Shown here: positions 1 through 7,554 of the stretch, in pieces
Position numbering within the stretch: the first letter of the stretch is position 1
How the letters are laid out: every line of letters begins with the position of its first letter
NCBI GenBank assembly: GCA_910578765.1
Contig: CAJTRW010000028.1
Location: 1-23,304 of the forward strand
Source of the DNA: an uncultured Christensenella sp.
Lineage (GTDB): Bacteria > Bacillota > Clostridia > Christensenellales > Borkfalkiaceae
Direction: 5' to 3'
Length of the DNA: 23,304 nt
Position numbers and translations under genes: made by a program
The notes under the pieces: generated by a model
The model's database searches: none
Told to the model about the DNA's origin: nothing
Seen by the model: the letters and a program-made list of their open reading frames with translations, nothing else

Positions 1-57
1 AAAAAATATAATTTTATCACGTTTTTTAACATTTTTTCGACAAAAAATAAAAAATTT

Positions 58-102
58 TATAAGTTAAGTATTGAAATTATTTAACTTATATTGTACAATA
101 TA
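58..102 (+). promoter_or_regulatory. spoVG promoter with overlapping inverted repeats
   Basis: A SigA-type promoter reads TTGAAA (71-76), 17-bp spacer, TACAAT (94-99). Two symmetric elements overlap it. Ten-base arms at 58-67 and 81-90 (TATAAGTTAA and its complement) flank the -35, and a 16-bp perfect palindrome at 87-102 covers the -10. The promoter is read directly; a repressor-binding role for the symmetric elements is inference. Confidence 0.6.
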
Positions 103-133
103 GACAATGAAAGTATATTCTGGCAGGTGTAGA

Positions 134-397
134 ATGAAGATCTCAGATGTACGAATCAGATTAGTTAACAGGGAGGACAATAAACTTAAAGCAGTAGCTT
201 CGATTACGATTGACGACAGCTTTGTCGTACACGACATTAAAGTAATAGAAGCAACGGAAGGCGTGTTTATTGCCATGCCCAGCAGAAAAACTAATAATGG
301 CGAATTTAAGGATATTGCACATCCGCTTAACACCGAGACCCGAGAAATTTTGAAAAAAGCAATCCTTACGGCTTACTATGATGAACTTAAAAATTAA
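134..397 (+). CDS. spoVG: SpoVG family regulatory protein
   Basis: An 87-residue SpoVG protein, a small nucleic-acid-binding regulator that influences septation, sporulation and exoprotein genes in Bacillota. The family pattern runs through the whole protein: VRIRLVN near the start, then AVASITIDDSFVVHD, then IAMPSRKTNNGEF and DIAHPLN. The reading frame is open from an ATG at 107, but the ATG at 134 is preferred because AGGTG lies just upstream and MKISDVR matches the family N-terminus. The gene has its own promoter (71-99) and converges on ftsZ across a bidirectional hairpin terminator. In spore-forming relatives spoVG is normally elsewhere in the genome; being beside ftsZ is a local arrangement. 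Family assignment is very secure; target RNAs or DNAs cannot be read here. Confidence 0.95.
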   Translation: MKISDVRIRLVNREDNKLKAVASITIDDSFVVHDIKVIEATEGVFIAMPSRKTNNGEFKDIAHPLNTETREILKKAILTAYYDELKN

Positions 398-437
398 GTC
401 ATGTTTTAGTTTTCCGTTAGTTAAATTAACTGAACGT

Positions 438-475
438 AAAGAAAAAGTACGCGTCGAACCGCGTACTTTTTCTTT
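438..475. terminator. bidirectional intrinsic terminator between spoVG and ftsZ
   Basis: A perfect 16-bp stem (438-453 with 460-475) closes a 6-base loop (TCGAAC). The GC-rich top ends in TACGCG, and both outer sides are A/T runs, so each strand gives a hairpin followed by U-rich RNA. It serves the convergent spoVG (+) and ftsZ (-) transcripts. Confidence 0.92.
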
Positions 476-490
476 TATAACTTATTAAAA

Positions 491-1753
491 TTAATCACCG
501 TTACGTTTTCTGCCAAGATTTTTAAGCATCTGCGCAAACTTGGGTACATTCTTTTCGTTGGGACGCTCTATACTGTCCTCGTTTACGGTACGTATTACAG
601 GTTGAGAAACAGGCTGTACCGTTTGTACAGGTTGCTGGACAGGCTGAACCGGTTGACGAACGTAATAAGGCTCGGTAACAGACAATCTGTCCTGCGAGGG
701 CACATTATATGCCGGACGGTCGTACACCCTGCCGCTTTGATACCCTCTCTGCGTATTTTCTTCGTCATTGCGCTTGCTTTCAAAACCGGAAAATCCCGTC
801 GCAATGACAGTGATTTCAACCTCGTCCTGAACATTGGGGTCTATTCTCGCACCGAAAATTATATTTGCGGAAGCGTCCACGACGCTTCTTACAAGCTCTG
901 CCGCGTCGGCAACCTCGTCAAACGTAAGGTCGTCTCCGCCGACAACGTTGAGTATTACTCCGCGCGCGCCCTCGATAGTGGTTTCGAGAAGCGGACAATT
1001 AACCGCTACCCTTACCGCCTCAATTATCCTGTTATCGCCCTTTGCCACACCTACGCCGAGGTGAGCTATACCCTTATCTTTGAGTATGGTTCTGACGTCG
1101 GCAAAATCCAAATTAATGAGCGAAGGATTAACGATTAATTCCGCTATACCCTTAATTCCCTGTTTCAAAATTTCATCCGCGACGCGCAGCGCTTCGCGCA
1201 TAGGGGTATTTTTCGCAACTACCGTTTTAATCTTGTCGTTGGGAACTATTATAAGAGTATCAACGTATTTTTTAAGATTTTCAAGGCCTTTGACGGTATT
1301 TTCCATACGTTTTTTGCCTTCGAAACCGAAAGGCTCCGTAACAACGGCAACCGTGAGAATTTTCATGTCTCGTGCGATTTTAGCAATAACGGGAGCCGCG
1401 CCCGTTCCCGTGCCGCCGCCCATGCCCGCGGTTATAAACAACAAATCCGTACCTTTAATCGCTTCGGTAAGCTCGTCCTTGCTTTCTTCCGCCGCGGCGC
1501 GACCTATATCGGGGTCCGCACCGGCGCCCAGACCTTTTGTAAGCGCGCTTCCTATTTGTATTTTATTGGAACACGGGGAAAGCGAAAGTATCTGACTGTC
1601 GGTATTAACGACATAATACTCCGCACAGTTTATACCTGCGTCAAGCATTCTGTTGACGGCATTATTACCGGCGCCGCCGACGCCTATTACCTTTATTCTT
1701 GCCCTTCCGGAAATATTGCCGTTACCCATCGATCCGGCTAAATCGTTAAACAT
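491..1753 (-). CDS. ftsZ: cell division protein FtsZ
   Basis: FtsZ, the tubulin-like GTPase that polymerises into the Z ring at midcell; 420 residues, slightly longer than typical. The nucleotide pocket starts at KVIGVGGAGNN (21-31), the tubulin signature GGGTGTG is at 112-118, and the T7 synergy loop NLDFAD is at 214-219, so the GTPase should be active. After the globular core (to about 325) comes a linker with a PV/Q-rich tract of repeated PVQ units (roughly 365-390). The end is a conserved-type peptide, NVPKFAQMLKNLGRKRNGD, whose basic last residues fit the FtsA/SepF-binding tail plus variable basic end. A GGAGGG site lies 5 bases before the ATG. It is 30 bases downstream of the ftsA-like gene and shares its promoter (2946-2974). 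Confidence 0.98.
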   Translation of the reverse strand: MFNDLAGSMGNGNISGRARIKVIGVGGAGNNAVNRMLDAGINCAEYYVVNTDSQILSLSPCSNKIQIGSALTKGLGAGADPDIGRAAAEESKDELTEAIKGTDLLFITAGMGGGTGTGAAPVIAKIARDMKILTVAVVTEPFGFEGKKRMENTVKGLENLKKYVDTLIIVPNDKIKTVVAKNTPMREALRVADEILKQGIKGIAELIVNPSLINLDFADVRTILKDKGIAHLGVGVAKGDNRIIEAVRVAVNCPLLETTIEGARGVILNVVGGDDLTFDEVADAAELVRSVVDASANIIFGARIDPNVQDEVEITVIATGFSGFESKRNDEENTQRGYQSGRVYDRPAYNVPSQDRLSVTEPYYVRQPVQPVQQPVQTVQPVSQPVIRTVNEDSIERPNEKNVPKFAQMLKNLGRKRNGD

Positions 1754-1783
1754 ATTAACCCTCCGTTTAATCTTATAGAATGT

Positions 1784-2908
1784 TTATGCCAATTTACTGT
1801 CTTTAAGCGCAGTATCAAGCAAGCTCAAAAGAGAACTGAACTGCGGTTTATCGTAATAAGGAACTGCGGGCGCAATTACTTCCACATTTTTTACCAGTCT
1901 ATTGGAAATATGTTCCGCCGTACCTCTTATGGTCTTTACGCATCCGCCTGTAATAAATACGGGCTTGTATTCCAAATTTTTACCCGTAAAACTCTGTCTG
2001 CAAACTTCCAAAGTTTCGCAAATACAATCAAGCCCTTCACGTATTTTATCCCGAAGCGTTACGGTAGGAAAGCTATAAGTTCTACCTTCAAATACACTTT
2101 CCTCGAAGCTGTTAAGCTTTTCCTTGGCGTTAAGGTTTACCTTACCCAAAAAATCGTAAGCGACGTCGAACGGCAAATCCAACTCGCTCATAAGATACGC
2201 TGCGATATGCCCTATACCGACGGAAAACGATTCGCTGTACGCCAAGCCGTTTCCGCAAACCACGCTGTAACTTGATGAAATGTATCCCAAATCAAACAAA
2301 ACGGCGTATTCGTCACGCTTTTCGGGGTCAATCAAATAAATCGCTTCCGCATGAACGGTCGGAATCAAATTAATTTCCGCAATGCCTTCAAATTTTTTAA
2401 AGGCTTCCATCAAAGCGTCTATAAAAGTATTTTTACACTGATAAAAACAGAATTTACCCTGCAAACTATCACTGACCGCGCCCACGGGGTCTATAATTTT
2501 ACGCTTGTCCGACAACACAAAATAAAGACAGCTGTGTCTGATCGTCTGATATTCGTCCGTATCGGAAGGCGCGGACATACCCGCAAGATATTCGCAATCG
2601 GATTTCGCTATCCTTTTGGCGGATTGGAAGCTGATAACTTTATCGGTATTGACAAGTTTGATAAATTCACCGGGCACACCGACAAAAAACGATCTGACCC
2701 CGCCGAAAGCCGATACGGTGCTTTTCACAACGTCGTGTACGGCGCTTAAAAAGTTATCCTTATCCAACAGTTCGCCCTCGGCATAACCGTCGTACGCGCA
2801 GGAATATTTGCTTTTGATTATGAACGTATTGTTTACGCCTCTCTCACCGACTACCGCGGTAATTTCAGAGGAACGTATATCCAATACGGCGACGCTTTTC
2901 CGACGCAT
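1784..2908 (-). CDS. ftsA: FtsA-like divergent cell division actin homologue
   Basis: A 374-residue actin-fold protein of the FtsA family, which normally tethers FtsZ filaments to the membrane. The actin pattern is visible: phosphate-1 strand VAVLDIRSSEITAVV (6-20), phosphate-2 region VLFDLGYISSSYSVV (203-217) and adenosine motif FITGGCVKTIRG (318-329). Two features are unusual. The phosphate-2 loop has DLGYISSS where most FtsA proteins have a D-G-G-G-T-type loop. The protein also ends right after the last actin-core helix (SSLLSLLDTALKDSKLA), with no linker or basic amphipathic membrane-targeting helix; usual FtsA is over 400 residues. GGAGGT precedes the ATG by 5 bases. Position directly before ftsZ supports the assignment. 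Another actin-like or PilM-type role is possible but less likely. Confidence 0.82.
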   Translation of the reverse strand: MRRKSVAVLDIRSSEITAVVGERGVNNTFIIKSKYSCAYDGYAEGELLDKDNFLSAVHDVVKSTVSAFGGVRSFFVGVPGEFIKLVNTDKVISFQSAKRIAKSDCEYLAGMSAPSDTDEYQTIRHSCLYFVLSDKRKIIDPVGAVSDSLQGKFCFYQCKNTFIDALMEAFKKFEGIAEINLIPTVHAEAIYLIDPEKRDEYAVLFDLGYISSSYSVVCGNGLAYSESFSVGIGHIAAYLMSELDLPFDVAYDFLGKVNLNAKEKLNSFEESVFEGRTYSFPTVTLRDKIREGLDCICETLEVCRQSFTGKNLEYKPVFITGGCVKTIRGTAEHISNRLVKNVEVIAPAVPYYDKPQFSSLLSLLDTALKDSKLA

Positions 2909-2945
2909 AAACCACCTCCGCCCGATGCGAAATCATGATAAAATT

Positions 2946-2974
2946 ATTATATAATAGTTAGAGAATAAAGTCAA
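2946..2974 (-). promoter_or_regulatory. consensus promoter for ftsA-ftsZ
   Basis: On the minus strand the sequence reads TTGACT (2974-2969), a 17-bp spacer, then a perfect TATAAT (2951-2946), 38 bases before the ftsA ATG. It lies just after the ftsQ terminator, so ftsA-ftsZ is very likely a separate transcription unit. Confidence 0.85.
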
Positions 2975-2980
2975 CTGATT

Positions 2981-3020
2981 ACATAAAAAAAGCGGCGTAG
3001 GTTCGCCGCTTTTTTTATGT
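2981..3020 (-). terminator. intrinsic terminator after ftsQ
   Basis: A 17-bp perfect stem (2981-2997 with 3004-3020) has core AGCGGCG/CGCCGCT and a 6-base loop, with A7/T7 tracts continuing the stem on each side. It begins 14 bases beyond the ftsQ stop codon and should end the main dcw transcript. Confidence 0.92.
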
Positions 3021-3033
3021 ATTGAAATATGTT

Positions 3034-3792
3034 TCAAACAGAAAGCAAATCGTAATAATCCGCATTAACCAAGCCGTCTTCTCCGCCGAGTTTATATCCC
3101 CTTATAACGCCTTTTAATTTTTCCCTGTCGGTAAGCGTTACAAATTTTTCATAGGATTTAAGAATTTTTTCCTGCGTAAACTCTGTATAATTGTCTATCT
3201 GAATTTTAAGACCGCAATAAAAATTGAAATAAAGCTTTTGCGTGTATCCTTCAACGTCCGGATTAACGTCAAGCGAAATGCTTTTGACAAGAGAGCGCAA
3301 GGATTTGAAGGTTTCTTTAAATACCGACGCGGCCTTTGCAACAGAATTTATATTTTCCACCGCACTGCCCGACAAAATGACGTTCGGCGCGCCGTCGGTT
3401 GTATTTTTATTTTCCAGATCTTTCCTCAGATACTTTCCGTCATTGTCGTAAAACGTATACTGACCGTCTGTCAACACCGCAAAAGTTTCAAGCCGCTCTT
3501 TTAATACAACGTTGATGGTGCACGGATATTTCTTTTTACAGGATGAGAGAGTATAGTTACTGTTTTCAACGGCCTTTGCAACGTCGTTTGAGTTAACAAA
3601 TAAAATACTTTCGCCCTTAAAAACTTTAAGCGACTGCTTTGCCTCTATATAGCTTGCCGCACAGTCGTCCGCATAAGAAATTAAAGTTACGTTAATATTC
3701 TTTACGGCAAAAATCATACCGACGCTTATGACAAGCGCCGCAAAAAAAACCACACCTATGACCATAGCGGCTATTCTTCTTAAGTACTTCAT
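3034..3792 (-). CDS. ftsQ: cell division protein FtsQ/DivIB
   Basis: A 252-residue bitopic membrane protein of the FtsQ/DivIB family, part of the FtsQ-FtsL-FtsB trimer that activates septal wall synthesis. It has a short basic cytoplasmic tail, one membrane segment (about 7-30), and an outside POTRA-like region (about 33-105) including KGESILFVNSNDV and VVLKERLETFAV. The FtsQ beta domain then begins at YTFYDNDGKYL. It is on the short side for DivIB. It starts 4 bases after the murA stop, and no convincing Shine-Dalgarno sequence precedes the ATG, suggesting translational coupling. It is the last gene of the main dcw transcript, followed at once by a strong terminator. Confidence 0.85.
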   Translation of the reverse strand: MKYLRRIAAMVIGVVFFAALVISVGMIFAVKNINVTLISYADDCAASYIEAKQSLKVFKGESILFVNSNDVAKAVENSNYTLSSCKKKYPCTINVVLKERLETFAVLTDGQYTFYDNDGKYLRKDLENKNTTDGAPNVILSGSAVENINSVAKAASVFKETFKSLRSLVKSISLDVNPDVEGYTQKLYFNFYCGLKIQIDNYTEFTQEKILKSYEKFVTLTDREKLKGVIRGYKLGGEDGLVNADYYDLLSV

Positions 3793-3796
3793 AAAT

Positions 3797-5053
3797 TTAA
3801 ACGGTTACTCTTACTATATCGGCGCCGAGCTTTCTCAGCTTATATTCAAAAGAGCCGTACCCCCTGTCAATATGATAAATATCAACCACACCGCTTCTGC
3901 CTTCCGCCGCAAGCGCGGCAAGAACGAGTGCCGCACCGCCGCGCAAATCATGCGCAACAAGGTCCGCGCCTTTCAGCCTATCAACCCCGCGCACGAAAGC
4001 GTTTCTGTCTATTACGGTTATATCCGCCCCCATTTTTTTTAGCTCGGGAACGTATTTAAACCGTGTTTCGAACAGATTTTCGGTCACAATCGAATTACCA
4101 CCGCAAACACAGCAAAGCGCCGTTATCTGCGCTTGAAGATCTGTGGGAAACCCCGGGTAAGGCTGTGTTTCGATAGTTTTTACCGAAATAAGACGACGAT
4201 GGTTTTCGATTATTATTTTATCATTCTTTATATGAATTTTGCAACCGTTTTCCCTAAGTTTATGTATAAGAGAGCTTATATTTTCCGGACAGACGCCCTC
4301 GGCGCACACTTCGCCGCCGCACATAGCAGTCGCAATGATAAATGTACCCGCCTCTATCCTGTCGGGAATAGGCAGAAACTCGCACCCGCCCAAGGTTTTT
4401 ACGCCCTCTACTATTATCGTTCCGCTACCCGCGCCGGAAACTTTTGCGCCTATGCAGTTTAAAAATTTTTGCAAATCCTCTATTTCGGGTTCTCTCGCCG
4501 CGTTTTTAATTACGGTGGTCCCCTCCGCCTTAACCGCCGCCAGCATAATATTTTCGGTTGCGCCTACGCTTGGACAGTCAAGCATTATTTCGTTACCCGA
4601 CAGCTTGTCACATTCACAAAGAATATATCCGTTTTTTTCTGTAATTTGCACCCCAAGCCTTTTCAACCCCGTGAGATGCAAGTCAACGGGTCTGAGCCCA
4701 ATATCACACCCTCCCGGATAAGCGATTTTCGCTTTATGAAACCGGGAAATGACCGAACCGAGCAAAAACACAGACGAGCGCAACTCATGCGCAAGCGCAC
4801 TGGGTATCTCATAGCAATGCGCGGACGAACTGTCGATTATTATATTACTATCTTCGTAAACCGCGTTACAACCGAGACAGGACAGAATTTTTACCATATT
4901 TTTTACGTCGGTTATTTGCGGTACGTTTAAAATTTTAACTTTTGCGTCGGTTAAAACCGCCGCGGCAAGTATAGGAAGCACGGAATTTTTAGCCGTTTGA
5001 ATTTTAACGCTTCCGTATAGCTTGTTTCCTCCGTTAATAATGTATTTTTCCAT
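3797..5053 (-). CDS. murA: UDP-N-acetylglucosamine 1-carboxyvinyltransferase
   Basis: MurA transfers enolpyruvate from PEP to UDP-GlcNAc, the first committed step of peptidoglycan synthesis, in the cytoplasm. From the ATG at 5053 the protein has 418 residues, the normal length. Lys22-Asn23 (TAKNSVLP) and the loop PGGCDIGLRPVDLH, with catalytic Cys116, are present; Cys there is the fosfomycin-sensitive form. The frame extends to 5083, but the ATG at 5053 has GGAG 5 bases upstream and gives the standard MEKYIINGG start. It stands between ftsW and ftsQ, where murG is usual in Clostridia. EPSP synthase-fold paralogues are ruled out by the MurA-specific Cys loop. Confidence 0.96.
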   Translation of the reverse strand: MEKYIINGGNKLYGSVKIQTAKNSVLPILAAAVLTDAKVKILNVPQITDVKNMVKILSCLGCNAVYEDSNIIIDSSSAHCYEIPSALAHELRSSVFLLGSVISRFHKAKIAYPGGCDIGLRPVDLHLTGLKRLGVQITEKNGYILCECDKLSGNEIMLDCPSVGATENIMLAAVKAEGTTVIKNAAREPEIEDLQKFLNCIGAKVSGAGSGTIIVEGVKTLGGCEFLPIPDRIEAGTFIIATAMCGGEVCAEGVCPENISSLIHKLRENGCKIHIKNDKIIIENHRRLISVKTIETQPYPGFPTDLQAQITALCCVCGGNSIVTENLFETRFKYVPELKKMGADITVIDRNAFVRGVDRLKGADLVAHDLRGGAALVLAALAAEGRSGVVDIYHIDRGYGSFEYKLRKLGADIVRVTV

Positions 5054-5108
5054 ATTGACTCCGAGTATGTAAATATACTCCATTATATGGAAAAGACAAC
5101 TTGTATTG

Positions 5109-6209
5109 TTAATCGCTGCGCGATATGTTATGAAGCACGCCCATGGACGCCATAGTTATTATCAACGAAGTGTTTCCGCTGCTTATAAGCGGCAACGGCA
5201 AGCCCGTCGGGGGAATCGTTCCGCTGACAACCAGCGCGTTAACCACCACCTGTATACCGTAAACCAGGGTGAACCCCGAAGCAAGAAGATATCCGAACCT
5301 GTCCTTACAGTTGCGGGCTATTTTGAAACCTCTGTAAACGATAAATCCGCAGCAGGCAAAAAAGATTATCAAACCGAAAAAGCCAAGCTCCTCACCCATT
5401 ATCGACAGAATAAAATCGCTTTCCGCAAATGGAAGAAACCTGTATTTCTGCGTAGAATTGAAAAGCCCCGTACCGAAAAGTCCGCCGTTACCTAGCGCAT
5501 AGAGCGATTGGATAAGCTGATATCCTTCATCCTTCGGCGACGCCCAGGGGTCGAGAAAAGCACTCAACCTCTGTAATCTGTAAGGCTCTAAAATAATAAG
5601 CACGGGAACAGCCACCGCAAAAGGAATCAAAATGAAGGCAAAAGTTTTCAAATTGGTTCCGCTTAAAAACACAAGACAGAGCATAAGCATGCCGACGCAC
5701 ATTGTTATAGACATGTTCGGCTCTATAATTATCAGTACGCAAAAAGCTATTCCGACGCCCAAAACAGGCAATACACCCTTTATCGTTTTGACCTTTTCGG
5801 GATTTTTGGCAAAATACGCGGCGACAAAAAGCGCATAAGCGTACTTTGCTATTTCCGACGGCTGAATGGTAACTCCGCCGAACCCTATCCAACGGGTGGC
5901 GCCGTAATTGGTAATTCCTATTACCGGCACGAATACAAGCGCAAGCAAAATTGCCGCTATTATAATGGCGGGATACCTGAATTTAATAAGCTTTTTATAC
6001 GGAATAAAACATGTGCCGACCATAGCCGCCGTTCCGAGAAGGACGCCTATCAACTGTTTTTTTACAAAATACAGTTTATCGCCGTACTGCACGCCGGCCG
6101 TATAAGAGCTTGCCGAATAAATCATCAGACAGCCGAAAACAGCCATTAAAAAAACACATATTAAAAGCGGGATATCTCCCGCTTTCTTTTTACCGCCCAG
6201 TCGTTTCAT
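5109..6209 (-). CDS. ftsW: peptidoglycan glycosyltransferase FtsW/SpoVE (SEDS family)
   Basis: A 366-residue SEDS polytopic membrane enzyme that polymerises lipid II into glycan strands at the septum with its cognate class B PBP (encoded four genes upstream). SEDS features seen: GATRWI (103-108), IQPSE (115-119), the extracellular loop FAESDFILSIMGEELG with the predicted catalytic Asp265, and IPPTGLPLPLISSGN (332-346). The last motif differs from the common ISYGG by ending ISSGN. About ten membrane segments are apparent. The ATG lies inside the end of murD (20-base overlap) with GGAAGG 5 bases upstream, so translation is coupled. It could equally be called spoVE; no second SEDS gene is visible here to separate the roles. 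Confidence 0.93.
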   Translation of the reverse strand: MKRLGGKKKAGDIPLLICVFLMAVFGCLMIYSASSYTAGVQYGDKLYFVKKQLIGVLLGTAAMVGTCFIPYKKLIKFRYPAIIIAAILLALVFVPVIGITNYGATRWIGFGGVTIQPSEIAKYAYALFVAAYFAKNPEKVKTIKGVLPVLGVGIAFCVLIIIEPNMSITMCVGMLMLCLVFLSGTNLKTFAFILIPFAVAVPVLIILEPYRLQRLSAFLDPWASPKDEGYQLIQSLYALGNGGLFGTGLFNSTQKYRFLPFAESDFILSIMGEELGFFGLIIFFACCGFIVYRGFKIARNCKDRFGYLLASGFTLVYGIQVVVNALVVSGTIPPTGLPLPLISSGNTSLIITMASMGVLHNISRSD

Positions 6210-7548
6210 TTATACCTTCCACAAGTTTTCTGAACGCGTCGCCGCGTTCCTCGTAGTTGGAGAAACCGTCGAAGCTTGAACTTGCGGGACTAAGCAAAAC
6301 ACTTTGACCGTCTTTGGCTACAAACTGGGCAAGGTGCACAGCAGTTTCAAATTCCGCGCACAGCGAGAAGCTTACGAAACCCGCCTTTATTGCGGCGTTC
6401 AAAAGCTTGAACCTGTTCTCGCCGTAAAGGACCGCATGAATTACTTTGCTTGATTTCAAAGACGCGAACAGCGGCTCGTAGTCGTAACCCTTATCCTTTC
6501 CGCCGAGGAGTATTACGGTCGGTTCCGTCATTGCAGCGGCGGCTTTCAACGTCGCGTCCACGTTTGTGCCTTTACTGTCGTCCACATATGTAACGCCGTT
6601 AACCTTTCTTACAATTTCGACTCTGTGTCTTACGCCCTTAAAGCCGCAAATCGCTTCAGCCGTTTTTGCTTTGTCAAGTCCGAGTATATGAGCGACCGCT
6701 ACGCACGCCAAAGCATTGTATACGTTATGCGTGCCGCCCAACGCCATATCCTCAACGTCGAAATATTTTTCCCCGTTAAAATAAATACCGCCGTTTTCCA
6801 GATAAGCACCGTCGATTCGTGCCGTAGCCGAGAAATAAACCGCCCTTGCTTTCGTGTTGCGGGCAAAATTTCTGACCGTATCGTCGTCGTAATTTAACAC
6901 CGCATACTCGCTTTCACGCAGATTACGGAGAATTTTGCTTTTCAGGAATATGTAATTCTCCATATTGTAATGCCTGTTTAAATGATCTTCGGTAATGTTG
7001 GTGACAACCGCAATATGCGGCCTGAGACTTGAAAGCGTTTCAAGCTGAAACGAGGAAATTTCAATTACCGCATAGTCTTCGAAACCGAGATTTTCGACCT
7101 CAGCCGTCAAAGGATTGCCGATATTTCCGCACGCCGCGCAATTCAAACCGACGTTTTCAAAGACGGAATTGAGCATTGAAACCGTGGTGGTTTTTCCGTT
7201 GGTACCGGTAACGGCTACTGCTGTGGCGCGCAGATACAGGGCGCCCAACTCCTCCTCGCCTATGATAACTTTGCCCTGTTTCCTGAAAGCAACAGGCAAA
7301 GGATTATCAATGGGAATTCCCGGACTCAACACCAAAAGATCGCATATCCGTATCGCGTCCGAAAACTTTTCCGCGGTTACTATATGCGCGCCGGAAGAAG
7401 CAAGTCCGTTCATGACGGCGGTAATATTTTCGCTTACCAAGTCGTCATAAATGTAAACCTCCGCACCGCGGTTTAACAGAAAGCGCGTAGCGCTTTCGCC
7501 TGATTTTGACATGCCCGCAACCATAAATTTTTGATTTCTGAAATACAT
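6190..7548 (-). CDS. murD: UDP-N-acetylmuramoyl-L-alanine--D-glutamate ligase
   Basis: MurD adds D-glutamate to UDP-MurNAc-L-Ala in the cytoplasm using ATP; 452 residues, a normal length. The N-terminal nucleotide-sugar domain begins at KFMVAGMSKSGESA, the ATP loop GTNGKTT is at 115-121, and the C-terminal domain contains VDDSKGTNVDAT and LLGGKDKGYDYE, both characteristic of MurD rather than MurC, E or F. GAGGG lies 3 bases before the ATG, inside the end of mraY (6-base gap). D-glutamate for this step is supplied by MurI, encoded upstream of the same cluster. The 3' end overlaps ftsW. Confidence 0.96.
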   Translation of the reverse strand: MYFRNQKFMVAGMSKSGESATRFLLNRGAEVYIYDDLVSENITAVMNGLASSGAHIVTAEKFSDAIRICDLLVLSPGIPIDNPLPVAFRKQGKVIIGEEELGALYLRATAVAVTGTNGKTTTVSMLNSVFENVGLNCAACGNIGNPLTAEVENLGFEDYAVIEISSFQLETLSSLRPHIAVVTNITEDHLNRHYNMENYIFLKSKILRNLRESEYAVLNYDDDTVRNFARNTKARAVYFSATARIDGAYLENGGIYFNGEKYFDVEDMALGGTHNVYNALACVAVAHILGLDKAKTAEAICGFKGVRHRVEIVRKVNGVTYVDDSKGTNVDATLKAAAAMTEPTVILLGGKDKGYDYEPLFASLKSSKVIHAVLYGENRFKLLNAAIKAGFVSFSLCAEFETAVHLAQFVAKDGQSVLLSPASSSFDGFSNYEERGDAFRKLVEGINETTGR

Positions 7549-7554
7549 TTTCCC

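Noticed and set aside
602..1138. Long plus-strand frame opposite ftsZ
   Set aside because: It is antisense to a clearly conserved gene, has no ribosome binding site and encodes an Arg/Tyr-rich sequence typical of a reverse-frame shadow. The same applies to other antisense frames inside murA, murE, spoVD and gdhA.
5054..5083. Ten-residue longer murA start at 5083
   Set aside because: No Shine-Dalgarno there; the ATG at 5053 has GGAG and gives the conserved N-terminus.
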